Assembly: GCA_963810945.1 (NCBI GenBank)
Contig: CAWEPI010000008.1
Location: 1,054,001-1,118,000 of the forward strand
Direction of reading: 5' to 3'
Length of the DNA: 64,000 bases
Origin: JAOUEA01 sp963810945
Lineage (GTDB): Bacteria > Actinomycetota > UBA4738 > HRBIN12
Part shown: piece by piece, positions 8,927 to 19,407 of the stretch
Position numbering within the stretch: position 1 is the first letter of the stretch
How the letters are laid out: every line of letters begins with the position of its first letter
Notes under the pieces: model-generated
Databases searched by the model: none
Seen by the model: the letters and a program-made list of their open reading frames with translations, nothing else
Told to the model about the DNA's origin: nothing
Position numbers and translations under genes: made by a program

Positions 8927-9996
8927 GCCTCCCGCGTCCGCGGCTCGCGCACCTCGCGCGGCTGACGGACGACACGGGATTGTTCGAGCACGCGATCGGT
9001 GCCGTGCCGCGCCGCACCGACGGGTGGTGCACGGACGACAACGGGCGCGGGCTCGCCGTCGTCAGCCGATCCGAGGAGCAGGACGCCGAACGACTCGCGG
9101 GCGTCTATCTCGCGTTCCTCTCGCACGCGCACGAGGGCGGCGGCCGGTTCCGGCTCCGCTTGGCCTTCGATCGCCGGTGGACCGCAGATCCCGCGTCCGA
9201 CGACGCGAACGGCCGGGCCCTCTTCGGGTTGGCGGTGGCGTGGGCTCGAGGTCCGGCGTCGCTGCGTTGGACCGCCGGGAAGCTCTTCGGTGAAGCGGCC
9301 GCCTTCCGGTCGGAGCATCCGCGCGCGATGGCCCACGCGGCGGTGGCCGCCGCCGAGCTGGTGGCGGCCCATCCCGACCATCCCGAGGCGTGGGCGATCC
9401 TCACCGACGCCGCGCGCACGCTGCCGCGGCCGAGCACCGACGGCGGCTGGTCCTGGCCGGCGCCGCGGCTCACCTACGCCAACGCCCTCCTGCCCGAGGC
9501 GCTCGTCGCGACGGGCGCGGCGCTCGGCGACGACGCGCTCCTCGCCGACGGCCTTCACCTGTTGTCCTGGCTCCTCGACGAGGAGGCGTCCGGGGATCGT
9601 TTCAGCTTCGTCCCGACCGGTGGCCGGGGCCCCGGCGATCCGCGCCCCGGGTTCGACCAGCAGCCCATCGAGGCGGCGAGTGTGGCGGAGGCTTGTGCGC
9701 GCGCGTACGAGGTCACCGGTGATCCCGTCTGGCTCTCCTGGCTCGAGCGCGCCACGTCATGGATCTGCGGGGCGAACGACGCAGGGGCGGCCCTGGTCGA
9801 TCCCACGACGGGGGGCGGCTACGACGGACTGATCCGGGGCGGGGTCAACCGCAACGAGGGTGCCGAGTCGACCCTCGCGGTGCTCACCGTCCTGCAGATC
9901 GCCCACCGGCTGCTGCCGTCGGAGCGGCTCGCCGCGTTCGAGGTGCGCCCGCCAGTGCCCGATCAGCGCGCGGCGGCCAACGCGGCCAGGAGGTGA
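8923..9996 (+). CDS. Predicted alpha-barrel glycosidase-like protein
   Basis: A 357-residue protein rich in alpha helix and aromatic residues. Features are DGWCTDDNGRGLAV near residue 33, GGWSWPAPRLTYANALLPEAL near 172-193, FDQQPIEAASVAEAC near 243, and GGGYDGLIRGGVNRNEGAESTLAVL near 296-316. Repeated helical segments with conserved Asp, Glu, Trp and Gln suggest an (alpha/alpha)6-barrel of glycoside hydrolase or epimerase type; this fold call is an inference. It starts by GTGA overlap with the GT4 gene, so the two are coupled. Its 3-prime end overlaps the convergent GH130 gene by 34 bases. In databases such proteins are often labelled glycosyltransferase because of this pairing, but no GT motif is present. 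Confidence 0.6.
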   Translation: MSLPRPRLAHLARLTDDTGLFEHAIGAVPRRTDGWCTDDNGRGLAVVSRSEEQDAERLAGVYLAFLSHAHEGGGRFRLRLAFDRRWTADPASDDANGRALFGLAVAWARGPASLRWTAGKLFGEAAAFRSEHPRAMAHAAVAAAELVAAHPDHPEAWAILTDAARTLPRPSTDGGWSWPAPRLTYANALLPEALVATGAALGDDALLADGLHLLSWLLDEEASGDRFSFVPTGGRGPGDPRPGFDQQPIEAASVAEACARAYEVTGDPVWLSWLERATSWICGANDAGAALVDPTTGGGYDGLIRGGVNRNEGAESTLAVLTVLQIAHRLLPSERLAAFEVRPPVPDQRAAANAARR

Positions 9997-11003
9997 CGTT
10001 CGGACACGACGGCCGCGCCCACCGCACGGTCGGCCGCTCCGTAGGTCATGTAGATCGTGCCGTCGTCGCGCCGATGCGCCCCCTGCACGAAGACGACGTT
10101 GTTCACGTCACCCTCCCGTTCCCAGGGCAGCTCCGGTTCCAGGATGGGCTCGATCAGGCGGGAGATCGTGCGTCCGGTGCCGGCGTCGAGGAGCGCAGCG
10201 TTCACGGTGTACGCGCCGTCTGCGCGCCGTTCGTGGAACAGGAGGATGAACCCCTCCGGCGTGAGGATCGGTGGCGCCCCCGCCCCCACGGCGAACGCGC
10301 CGGGCGAGGGCGCGATGATCGTGTGGTGCTCGATCTCCGCGAGATGCGTCTCCCAGTACGCGCCGTCGGCATCGAAAAGGTGTTCGAGCGAGTCGAAGGT
10401 GGCCACCTGGATGTTGGGGTGGATCCGATGGAGCATCGCGATGCGGCCGTCGGCGAGGTTGAACAGCACGGCGTCCTTGTTCGCGATGCCATCGGGCCCG
10501 ATCAGCCGCCCGCTCCCTTCGTCGAGGAGGAACCGATCCGCCTGCGCCTCGTAGTCCAGCCGGTGGACCCCGATCCTCCAAGGCTCGCTGGCGTCGGCCG
10601 GCAGGTGCGTGTACGTCATCACCACGTGCTCGCCGCTGCCGTTGCGCACCCGTTGGACGCGGGGGTCCTCGAGCGCCTGGGCGTCGACGGCGTGCACCCC
10701 GGCGCTCGCCAGCACGTAGCCGAAGTCGTAGTGCAGGCCGTCGCGCGAGTCGAAGACAAGGATGTCGGAGATGTAGTCCAGGAACTTCGGCCCTTCGCCC
10801 GGGTTCAGGCGGTAGCCCGAACGCACGCCACGGGCGAAGACGTGGTACCTGCCGTCATGGAAGAGGAGCCCCGCGTTGAAGACGGGGTCGTAGCCGGGCG
10901 CTGAACCCGACGCCACCACGGGCCGGTCGCTCAGCCTCCGGGCGCGGTGGGTGGTCTCTGCGGACGCGCTCATCGAGGGTTCCAGCGGCAGAGGATACGG
11001 CAT
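9963..11003 (-). CDS. GH130 family glycosidase/phosphorylase-like protein
   Basis: A 346-residue five-bladed beta-propeller protein of glycoside hydrolase family 130, whose known members are mannosyl phosphorylases or mannosidases. It has VFNAGLLFHDGRYHVFARG (41-59), the family core ALEDPRVQRV with Asp113 as the proposed general acid, NKDAVLFNL, and WEREGDVNNVVFVQGA near the end. ATG at 11003 has GGGAG six bases before it; ATG at 10973 is an alternative. The open frame continues upstream only as antisense of the neighbouring GH130 gene. The two GH130 genes are divergent, sharing 67 bases of promoter DNA. Phosphorylase versus hydrolase cannot be decided here. Confidence 0.87.
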   Translation of the reverse strand: MPYPLPLEPSMSASAETTHRARRLSDRPVVASGSAPGYDPVFNAGLLFHDGRYHVFARGVRSGYRLNPGEGPKFLDYISDILVFDSRDGLHYDFGYVLASAGVHAVDAQALEDPRVQRVRNGSGEHVVMTYTHLPADASEPWRIGVHRLDYEAQADRFLLDEGSGRLIGPDGIANKDAVLFNLADGRIAMLHRIHPNIQVATFDSLEHLFDADGAYWETHLAEIEHHTIIAPSPGAFAVGAGAPPILTPEGFILLFHERRADGAYTVNAALLDAGTGRTISRLIEPILEPELPWEREGDVNNVVFVQGAHRRDDGTIYMTYGAADRAVGAAVVSERHLLAALAAAR

Positions 11004-11070
11004 ACCGCTCTCCCACCCGCCATTTCGACGAAGATGGGAGCCCGGTTGAGCATCTGGAGGAGGGGCCCGC

Positions 11071-12009
11071 ATGACGCTGAACGGTGCGATCGTTCGATCC
11101 GAGCGCAATCCCATCCTCACGCCCGCGGACTTCTCGCCGGGCGTCAACGCGGTCTTCAACCCGGGGGCGTGTGCCCACGACGGAGGGACCCTCCTGCTCG
11201 TGCGGGTGGAGGATCGCACCGGGATCTCCCGGCTCGTGGTGGCGACGAGCCCGGACGGGATGGGGGATTGGACCGTCGACGAGACCCGGGGCCTGAGGCC
11301 CGAGCCCGACCGGTTCGAGGAGCATTGGGGGGTCGAGGACCCGCGGATCACGCAGATCGACGGGACGTACTACGTCGTGTACACCGGCTATTCGGAGGGT
11401 GGTCCGCTCGTATGCCTCGCCACGACCGAGGACTTCGCCACCTTCGAACGGCACGGGGTCATCATCCCGCCGGAGGACAAGGACGCCGCCCTCTTCCCGT
11501 ACACGTTCGAGGGCCGCTGGGCCCTGCTGCACCGCCCCGCCACGGCGACGGCCGGGCTCGGCGCGCACGTCTGGCTCTCCTGGAGCCCGGACCTGCGGTA
11601 CTGGGGCGACGGTCGGATCGTCCTGCCCGCTCGCCGCGGCGGGTGGTGGGACGCGAACAAGGTCGGGACCGGCCCCCCGCCGCTGCGCACCGACGAGGGC
11701 TGGCTGCTCTGCTACCACGGCGTGCGCGTCACGGCCTCGGGTTCGCTCTACCGGGTGGGGCTCGCACTGCTCGACCTCGACGACCCTTGCACGGTGCTGC
11801 GGCGCACCGATGAGTGGGTGTTCGGTCCCACCGAGCCGTACGAGCGCATGGGCGACGTTCCCGGGGTGGTCTTCCCCACAGGCTGGGTCCTCGCCGAGGA
11901 CGGGGACACCCTCCGCGTGTACTACGGGGCGGCGGACAGCGTCGTGGCCGTGGCGACGGCGAGTCTCGCGGTCCTCCTGGCGGGGCTCAGGCCGGGTCGC
12001 GACGCATGA
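11071..12009 (+). CDS. GH130 family glycosidase/phosphorylase
   Basis: A 312-residue GH130 protein. Key segments are VFNPGACAHDGGTLLLVRVEDR (29-50), EEHWGVEDPRIT with Asp90 as the expected catalytic acid, KDAALFPYTFEGRWALLHRP, WDANKVGTGPPPLRTDEGWLL and DGDTLRVYYGAADSVVAVA. It is closer to the mannooligosaccharide phosphorylase-like proteins than its divergent partner, which has only about the same core. ATG at 11071 is preceded by GGAGGAGGGGCCCGC. With the GT4 enzyme it may take part in building or recycling a mannose-containing glycan or storage sugar, but this rests on context. The last 23 bases overlap the convergent GNAT gene. Confidence 0.88.
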   Translation: MTLNGAIVRSERNPILTPADFSPGVNAVFNPGACAHDGGTLLLVRVEDRTGISRLVVATSPDGMGDWTVDETRGLRPEPDRFEEHWGVEDPRITQIDGTYYVVYTGYSEGGPLVCLATTEDFATFERHGVIIPPEDKDAALFPYTFEGRWALLHRPATATAGLGAHVWLSWSPDLRYWGDGRIVLPARRGGWWDANKVGTGPPPLRTDEGWLLCYHGVRVTASGSLYRVGLALLDLDDPCTVLRRTDEWVFGPTEPYERMGDVPGVVFPTGWVLAEDGDTLRVYYGAADSVVAVATASLAVLLAGLRPGRDA

Positions 12010-12574
12010 ACCAGATGTGCGGCCCGCCCTCGGGGGCGTCCTCATCGGTCACCGTGCGGAACCCGAAGGACTCGTAGTAGGCCACGTTCGCTGCTTTGGA
12101 GGTCTCCAGCCAAGCCGGCACGCCGTCGCGATCCGCCTGCGCGAGGCCGTCGTGCATCAAGGCGGATCCCAAGCCTTCGCCCTGGCGTTCGGGCATCACG
12201 CCGATGTGGCTGAGGTAGCGGAGCGGCTCGTCGGGTTCGTGTGTCCCCACCCATCCCCAGAAGGTGGCATGACGATCGGCGTGCGCGCCCAGGATGTCGG
12301 CCTCCTCGCCGCGCGGGGCGGGTCCGATCGCCTCGTGCTCCTCGCGCGCGCCGGGAGGGATCCAGACAGCGATCCCCGCACCCTCGGCCGCGAGTCGGAT
12401 CCACCCGCGCCGGAGGTTCTCGCCGTCATAGTGCGTGAAATGGCGCCGGATGCGCTCCTCGAACCCCTCCCGTCCGAACGACCAGCGCAGCATCGCCTCG
12501 CCGTCGAGCGACCGGGCCGCCGTCTCGACGACGACCGCGAGATCGTCCGGTGTGGCGGTGCGCACCTCCACCAT
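11987..12574 (-). CDS. GNAT family N-acetyltransferase
   Basis: A 195-residue acetyltransferase of the GNAT fold. It begins VEVRTATPDDL, and the acetyl-CoA loop appears as IGVMPERQGEGLGSALMHDGL near residue 130, followed by ETSKAANVAYYESFGFRTV. ATG at 12574 was chosen because the family N terminus starts here; the frame extends 42 codons upstream without features. TAGGCT lies 7 bases before the ATG, so the message may be leaderless. It is a close paralogue of the protein at 18281-18874: both end in GGPHxWFMRRD. Substrate unknown. Confidence 0.9.
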   Translation of the reverse strand: MVEVRTATPDDLAVVVETAARSLDGEAMLRWSFGREGFEERIRRHFTHYDGENLRRGWIRLAAEGAGIAVWIPPGAREEHEAIGPAPRGEEADILGAHADRHATFWGWVGTHEPDEPLRYLSHIGVMPERQGEGLGSALMHDGLAQADRDGVPAWLETSKAANVAYYESFGFRTVTDEDAPEGGPHIWFMRRDPA

Positions 12575-12701
12575 GGCCCCGAGCCTACGTCGCGTGGGCT
12601 GTGCCCGCGGATGAAAGGCCCGCCTCGAGGAGTCCGCCGGTCCCGGTCGTCGCTCCGGCGACGGCTCTACGGTGGAACCAAGAAGACGGAGGAGGTGCAC
12701 G

Positions 12702-12890
12702 ATGGAGGCGAAGCCCGGCGACCAGATCGTGGTCGAGACGGAGCGGACCGGACAGGCGCCGCGCCACGGCGAAGTCGTCGAGGTGATCGGGGGCGGCGGC
12801 AGCCCCAGCTACCGGGTTAGGTGGGACGACGGTCACCTGAGCACGCTCCTGCCCTCGGCCGGCGCGATCCGGGTGGTCCCAAAGGACTGA
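12702..12890 (+). CDS. DUF1918 domain protein
   Basis: A 62-residue protein of the DUF1918 family, common in actinobacteria and without known function. The sequence KPGDQIVVETERTG, then RHGEVVEVIG and YRVRWDDGHLSTLLPSAGA is a small beta-barrel pattern. ATG at 12702 has GGAGGAGG ten bases upstream; an earlier in-frame start at 12672 lacks this. TACGGT at 12668-12673 is a possible -10 box. It is divergent from the GNAT gene and 44 bases before pgl. Confidence 0.88.
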   Translation: MEAKPGDQIVVETERTGQAPRHGEVVEVIGGGGSPSYRVRWDDGHLSTLLPSAGAIRVVPKD

Positions 12891-12934
12891 AGCCGTCGCG
12901 CCGGCCGTCGCCGTCGCCGTGACAGACTGCCGAC

Positions 12935-13666
12935 ATGGAGGTCTATCCCGACGCGTCCGGTGTGGCGCGGGGCGTCGCCGAGGTCGTGGTCGAGGTGGCG
13001 ACCCGCGCGATCGATCACAGCGGTCGGTTCGTGATCGCCCTCTCCGGAGGCTCGACCCCCCGCGAGCTGTATCGGCTCCTCGCCGCTCCCGGCGAGGCGG
13101 AGCGCATCCCGTGGGGATCCGTCCACGTGTACTGGGGTGATGAGCGCTGCGTCCCCCCGTTCGATCCCGCGAGCGATCACCTGCTGGCGAAGGAGGCCCT
13201 GCTCGACCACGTGCCCATCCCCGAGGGCCGGGTCCACCGGATCCGCGGCGAGGACGACCCCGCCGAGGCTGCGCTCGCCTACGAGCGGCTCCTGCGGCGC
13301 GCGTTCGGCGCGCTGGAGGGCCCGCCGCCCGTCGCGACCGGCGCGCGGTTCGACCTCGTCCTGCTGGGGCTGGGGGAGGACGGCCACACCGCGTCCCTCT
13401 TCCCCGGGAGCCCCGCGCTGCACGAGAGCGAGCGATGGGTGACGGCCGTGGAGGCTGATGCGAGTCCCCGGCACCGCATCACGCTCACGCCCCCCGTCCT
13501 GAACGCGTCGGCGCACAAGGTCTTCCTCGTGACGGGGATGGCCAAGGCGCAGGTGCTCGCGCGCGTGGTGGAGGGGCCGTTCGAGCCCGACATCCTGCCT
13601 GCACAGTCGATCGAGGGGGCGGACTGGTTCGTGGACGCGGCGGCGGCGTCGATGTTGGCGAGCTAG
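12935..13666 (+). CDS. pgl: 6-phosphogluconolactonase
   Basis: This 243-residue enzyme hydrolyses 6-phosphogluconolactone to 6-phosphogluconate, the second step of the oxidative pentose phosphate pathway. Family motifs are FVIALSGGSTPRELYRLLA (about 31-49), VYWGDERCVPPFDPASDHLLAKEALLD, and LLGLGEDGHTASLFPGSPAL. Length is typical. CAGACT six bases before the ATG resembles a -10 box and there is no Shine-Dalgarno, so the message may be leaderless. It is convergent with zwf, overlapping by 4 bases, so the three pathway genes are close but not in one operon. Confidence 0.95.
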   Translation: MEVYPDASGVARGVAEVVVEVATRAIDHSGRFVIALSGGSTPRELYRLLAAPGEAERIPWGSVHVYWGDERCVPPFDPASDHLLAKEALLDHVPIPEGRVHRIRGEDDPAEAALAYERLLRRAFGALEGPPPVATGARFDLVLLGLGEDGHTASLFPGSPALHESERWVTAVEADASPRHRITLTPPVLNASAHKVFLVTGMAKAQVLARVVEGPFEPDILPAQSIEGADWFVDAAAASMLAS

Positions 13667-15057
13667 GGCTGGTCCCCCGCACGCCGGTCGGGATCGTGCC
13701 ACCCGCCGTCACCTTTGATCAGGATGTCGGCCTCCTCGGGTCCCCACGAGCCCTGGGCGTAGTGCGCGAGCGGGGTGGCGTCGTCGAGGATGGGATCCAC
13801 GATCCGCCACGAGGTTTCCACGATGTCCTGGCGCGAGAAGAGCTCGGGGTCGCCATCCATGGCATCGGTCAGGAGGCGCTCGTACGGAGCCATCACCTCC
13901 GCGGGCTGATGGTGCGCCATCAGCTCCACGTCCTCGCCCACCATGCGGTCTCCAGGTTGCTTCGTGCGCGCGCCGAGCGTGATGCTCACGTCCGGTCCGA
14001 GCCGGAAGATCACGTGGTTGGGGTGTCCTCGATGGCCTTCGCCGAACACGTCGCGCGGCGGCCGTTGGAGTTCGACGAGCACCTCGGTGGCGGTGACGGG
14101 TAGGCGTTTGCCGGCGCGGATGTAGAACGGCACCTCGGCCCACCGCCAGCTGTCGACGTGCACGCGCAGGGCCACGAAGGTCTCGACGTCGCTGTGCGGA
14201 TCGACGCCGTCCAGCGCGCGGTAGCCGTTGAACTGGCCGCGCACGACGTCGTCGGGTGTGAGGGGGCGGATCGACTTCAGCAGGCGGACGCGCTCGTTCA
14301 GGAACACGTCGCGGTCGTCGCCCGCGGGTGGGTCCATCGCGACGAGCGCCAGGACCTGCAGCAGGTGGTTCTGCACGACGTCGCGGATGGCCCCCACCTG
14401 CTCGTAGAATCGGCCGCGCTTGCGCAGCCCGAACTTCTCGGCCATCGTGATCTGCACGGACTGCACGTAATTCCGGTTCCAGAACGGCTCCAGGAACGTG
14501 TTGGCGAAGCGGAAGTACGCGAGGTTCTGCACCGGCTCCTTGCCCAGGAAGTGGTCGATGCGGAAGATCGCATCCTCAGGGAAGACGTGGCGGATCACCC
14601 GGTTCAGCTCCTGTGCCGATCGCAGGTCGCGCCCGAACGGCTTCTCCACCACCACCCGGGCACCGGAGGCGCACCCGACCGCATCGAGATGCTGGACCAC
14701 GGTCTCGAACAACGACGGAGGGATCGCGAGGTAGTGCAGCGGGCGCTTCGCGTCCCCGAGCGAATCGCGCAGACGTCGGAACGTGGCGTGATCGGTGTAG
14801 TCGCCGTCCACGTAGCGGAGACGGGCCACGAGCTTCGCGAACGCCGCCTCGTCGACGCCCCCGTGCTCCTCGAGGCTGGTCCTGATCCGCTCCACGAGAC
14901 GTTCCTTGCTCCACCCCGAGCGCGCGACACCCACCACCGGCACCTCGAGGTTCCCCCGACGCACCATCGCCTGGAGCGCGGGGATCACCTTCTGATAGGC
15001 GAGGTCGCCGGTGATGCCGAAGAGCACCAGCGCGTCCGAGCGCTCCTGAGCGCTCAC
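13663..15057 (-). CDS. zwf: Glucose-6-phosphate 1-dehydrogenase
   Basis: A 464-residue enzyme that oxidises glucose 6-phosphate to 6-phosphogluconolactone with NADP or NAD. The cofactor loop is FGITGDLAYQKVIPAL (13-28), a variant of the usual GASGDLA form. The substrate and catalytic motif RIDHFLGK is at 166-173, and EKPFGRDL lies at 139-146. GTG at 15057 shares GTGA with the gnd stop, so gnd and zwf form a coupled operon. The open frame continues far upstream, but only as antisense of gnd and mmsA. The protein is somewhat shorter than the enterobacterial form (about 490). Confidence 0.95.
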   Translation of the reverse strand: MSAQERSDALVLFGITGDLAYQKVIPALQAMVRRGNLEVPVVGVARSGWSKERLVERIRTSLEEHGGVDEAAFAKLVARLRYVDGDYTDHATFRRLRDSLGDAKRPLHYLAIPPSLFETVVQHLDAVGCASGARVVVEKPFGRDLRSAQELNRVIRHVFPEDAIFRIDHFLGKEPVQNLAYFRFANTFLEPFWNRNYVQSVQITMAEKFGLRKRGRFYEQVGAIRDVVQNHLLQVLALVAMDPPAGDDRDVFLNERVRLLKSIRPLTPDDVVRGQFNGYRALDGVDPHSDVETFVALRVHVDSWRWAEVPFYIRAGKRLPVTATEVLVELQRPPRDVFGEGHRGHPNHVIFRLGPDVSITLGARTKQPGDRMVGEDVELMAHHQPAEVMAPYERLLTDAMDGDPELFSRQDIVETSWRIVDPILDDATPLAHYAQGSWGPEEADILIKGDGGWHDPDRRAGDQP

Positions 15058-16085
15058 GCGCGCCCCGCGGGGCCGCGGCCACCTTCCACGTGCCCGCCGA
15101 ACCGCGCCCGCATCGCGGAGAGCACCCTGTCCGCGAAATCGTCCTCGCCCCGGCTCGCGAACCGCTCGAAGAGGGCGGCGGTGAGCACGGGCGTGGGCGT
15201 CGTGGACTCGATCGCGGCGATCGCCGTCCATCGTCCCTCTCCGGAGTCGGACACGCGACCACCGAAGCCACCGAGGTCGGGCTCGTCGTGTAGCGCCGCC
15301 GCGGTGAGGTCGAGGAGCCAGGACGCCACGACGCTGCCGCGTCGCCAGACCTCGGCGATGTCGTCCAACGGGAACGCGTAGCGGTAGCGCTCGGGGTCGC
15401 GCAGGGGGGTGGTCTCCGCGTCCACCGGCCGATCCACGCCGCCCGCGTCGGCGTGCTTCAAGACGTTCAACCCCTCGGCATAGGCAGCCATCAGGCCGTA
15501 TTCGATCCCGTTGTGCACCATCTTCACGAAGTGCCCGGCGCCGCTCGGACCGCAGTGGAGGTAGCCGTGCTCGGCGCGGCTGGGCTCGCCGCTGCGCCCC
15601 CTCGTGCGCGGGGCCGCCTCCACCCCGGGTGCGAGCGACGCGAAGATCGGGTCGAGCCGCTCCACCGCGTCGGCATCGCCGCCGATCATGAGGGCGTATC
15701 CCCGCTCCAGCCCCCAGACGCCACCGCTCACGCCCACGTCGAGATAGTGGATCCCGGCGTCGGCCAGCTCGGCCGAGCGTCGCAGGTCGTCGACGTAGTG
15801 AGAGTTGCCGCCGTCGATGAGCGTGTCGCCCGGCGCGAGGAGCGGCGTGAACGTCTCGATCGTCGGGTCGACCACAGCCGCGGGCACCATCATCCAGACG
15901 TTGCGGGGCGGCTCGAGCTCCGCCACGAGCTCCTCGAGGGTGGCCACCCCGGTGATGCCCTCGGCGGCGACGGCGGCGACGGCCTCGGGCGCGACGTCGT
16001 AGGCGACGCAGTCGTGCCCGGCGCCCGTGAGCCGGCGCACCATGTTCGCGCCCATGCGTCCGAGGCCGATCATGCCGAGCTGCAA
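15054..16085 (-). CDS. gnd: 6-phosphogluconate dehydrogenase, decarboxylating
   Basis: A 343-residue enzyme of the short GndA-type subfamily, converting 6-phosphogluconate to ribulose 5-phosphate and CO2. Seen are the cofactor loop GLGRMG (7-12), the substrate motif DVGVSGGVWGLERGYALMIGG, and CGPSGAGHFVKMVHNGIEYG with the catalytic lysine. The start is taken as TTG at 16085 because AAGGAG lies 8 bases before it and the family begins MQLGMIGLGRMG. Its stop overlaps the zwf start. The 187 bases upstream also carry the promoter of divergent mmsA. Confidence 0.93.
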   Translation of the reverse strand: MQLGMIGLGRMGANMVRRLTGAGHDCVAYDVAPEAVAAVAAEGITGVATLEELVAELEPPRNVWMMVPAAVVDPTIETFTPLLAPGDTLIDGGNSHYVDDLRRSAELADAGIHYLDVGVSGGVWGLERGYALMIGGDADAVERLDPIFASLAPGVEAAPRTRGRSGEPSRAEHGYLHCGPSGAGHFVKMVHNGIEYGLMAAYAEGLNVLKHADAGGVDRPVDAETTPLRDPERYRYAFPLDDIAEVWRRGSVVASWLLDLTAAALHDEPDLGGFGGRVSDSGEGRWTAIAAIESTTPTPVLTAALFERFASRGEDDFADRVLSAMRARFGGHVEGGRGPAGRA

Positions 16086-16272
16086 GCGGTTCGCTCCTTC
16101 CGGCGGCGGGCTCCGCCACGTGAGGGAACCTAGCACGGGCCCGGCGGAGCGGGTCCCGTGGGGCCTCCGGTACCATCGATGCTGCGTGCGGACGGCGGAG
16201 GATGATCCGAGCCGGCCGCCCGGACGACGATCGAGCGCGGACCTGGTCGGCCCGCCAGCTGGGAGTGATGAC

Positions 16273-17762
<1,490 letters not shown>

Positions 17763-17766
<4 letters not shown>

Positions 17767-18200
17767 TGAGCGGGCGCGACGATCTCACGACGCGCGAGGC
17801 CGAGGCCTGGGCGGCGTTCTACCGGTTGGTCGACGAGGTGCCGGCGGAGCGGCGCGAGGAGCCGATCCTCTCCGACGGCTGGTCGGTGAAGGACGTGCTG
17901 TGGCACATCGCGTTCTGGTGGTCGGATCTCCCGTCTCAGCTCGAGCGGATCCGCACGGATGCCCCCGAGACGGAGAACGATGGGACCGACGAGCGGAACG
18001 CCTCCGCGCTCGCTCAGGGACGCACGCGCACCCTCGCCGAGGTCGAGGGCGAGGTCGTGCGCACGCGCGAGGCGCTCCTGGCGGCGTGGGCGTCGGCGCC
18101 CGAGGGTCCCAAGGCCGACGAGGTCTTCGTCTGGGAGACGATCGAGCACTACGAGGAGCACGAGCCGCAATTGCGTGCCTTCCTCGACACCCAGGTCTGA
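17763..18200 (+). CDS. DinB/maleylpyruvate isomerase-like protein
   Basis: A 145-residue four-helix-bundle protein of the DinB superfamily. The metal-binding histidine triad is present: His48 in VLWHIAFW, and His129 and His133 in EHYEEHEPQLR. Superfamily members include thiol-dependent (mycothiol, bacillithiol) transferases and isomerases, but no substrate is evident. ATG at 17763 overlaps the mmsA stop, so translation is coupled. Another DinB protein is at 51172. Confidence 0.82.
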
Positions 18201-18280
18201 GCCGCCGCGCTCAGTGGGAGGGTTCGCGAGCGACGACCGTGGCGCGCTCTCCCAACTGCCGTTCTACCCGTCCCTCCGGG

Positions 18281-18874
18281 TCACACGTCGCGACGCATGA
18301 ACCAGACGTGCGGTCCGCCGCCGGGCGCGTCACCCTCGTCCGTCACGCGGAACCCGAAGCGCTCGTAGTAGCCCACGTTCGTCGGTTGCGACGTCTCGAG
18401 GAAGGCGCCCACCCCGTCGTCCTCGGCGAGCGCGAGCCCGTGGCGCACGAGCGCGGAGCCCACACCGGTCCGTTGGCGGGGCGGGTCGACGGCGATCGCG
18501 TCCAGGTACCAGAGCGGCTCCTCGGGCACCTTCCCTTCGAGCCACGCCCACATCGCCTCGTATCGCGCGCCGCCGTCGGGCACCAGCCCGCCGTATCGGT
18601 CGCGCCCCTCGTGGGCGTCGAGCACCTCCCCCGCCTCGCCGGGGGGGACCCACACCGCGACGCCCTCCGCCTCGCCCGCCTCCCAGACGATGCCCTTCGT
18701 GATCGGGCCCTCGTAGAGGATGTGGAACATCGCCGTGACGGACGCCGGCGTGCCCTCGCCGTGCAACGGCCACTGGATCATGGGCTCCGCGATGAACGCC
18801 CGGCCCAGGACCCCCGCGAGAGCGCCCAGCCGATCGGGCGTCGCCCGCGCGATCGCCACGGCGCCCGGCGTCAT
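18281..18874 (-). CDS. GNAT family N-acetyltransferase (paralogue)
   Basis: A 197-residue GNAT acetyltransferase. The CoA-binding loop is DAIAVDPPRQRTGVGSALVRHGLAL, followed by ETSQPTNVGYYERFGFRVTDEG and the end GGGPHVWFMRRDV. It is clearly homologous to the protein at 11987-12574; even the last 40 or so bases of the two genes are nearly identical. ATG at 18874 shares ATGA with the stop of the upstream Lrp gene, which fixes the start and implies cotranscription with the regulator. Substrate unknown. Confidence 0.9.
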   Translation of the reverse strand: MTPGAVAIARATPDRLGALAGVLGRAFIAEPMIQWPLHGEGTPASVTAMFHILYEGPITKGIVWEAGEAEGVAVWVPPGEAGEVLDAHEGRDRYGGLVPDGGARYEAMWAWLEGKVPEEPLWYLDAIAVDPPRQRTGVGSALVRHGLALAEDDGVGAFLETSQPTNVGYYERFGFRVTDEGDAPGGGPHVWFMRRDV

Positions 18875-19407
18875 GGACGCACCTCCGCCGCCCGGCCCAT
18901 GTCGGCGTAGCGGAACGTCCCCTTCGCGATGCGCAGACCCACGAACGAATCCACCTCGGAGACGCCGGGGACCCTCCGGATGTCCTCGTGCATCAGGCGA
19001 AGGAGGTCGTCGCCGTCCTTCGCCACCACCTCCACGAGCACATCGAAGTTGCCGGTGCACTCGATCACGTAGACGGCCTCGGGGATCGCGCAGATCGCAT
19101 CGATCGCGCGCGCCACGTTGGGGCCGCTCACCTTCACCCCCAGGTACGCGAAGAGGAGTCCGAGCTGGTGCGGTTTCGTGTCGGTGACGAACCGGATGGC
19201 GTCCATGCGCTGCAGACGCGCCACACGCGCGCGCACGGTGGCCTCCGCCACGCCGAGGTCCTTGGCCACCGCCGTGAAGGGCCGGCGGCCGTCCTCGGCG
19301 AGGGCGTCGATGATCTGGAGGTCGAGGTCGTCGATGCCGGTTCCCGCCATGGCGGTGCGATTCTCGCAGAACGAGGAGGCGCCTGGCTGCGATATCCGCA
19401 TCGACAT
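18871..19407 (-). CDS. Lrp/AsnC family regulator
   Basis: A regulator of the Lrp/AsnC (feast-famine) family, up to 178 residues. The helix-turn-helix is in IDDLDLQIIDALAEDGRRPFTAVAKDLGVAEATVRARVARLQ, and the C-terminal ligand domain contains VECTGNFDVLVEVV and EVDSFVGLRIAKGTFRY. Three starts compete: ATG 19407 and ATG 19401, served by GGGGAGG just upstream, and ATG 19350, which gives the usual 159-residue length but has no clear ribosome site. It is divergent from the Rieske oxygenase gene, 80 bases apart, and may control it and the GNAT gene. Confidence 0.9.
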   Translation of the reverse strand: MSMRISQPGASSFCENRTAMAGTGIDDLDLQIIDALAEDGRRPFTAVAKDLGVAEATVRARVARLQRMDAIRFVTDTKPHQLGLLFAYLGVKVSGPNVARAIDAICAIPEAVYVIECTGNFDVLVEVVAKDGDDLLRLMHEDIRRVPGVSEVDSFVGLRIAKGTFRYADMGRAAEVRP

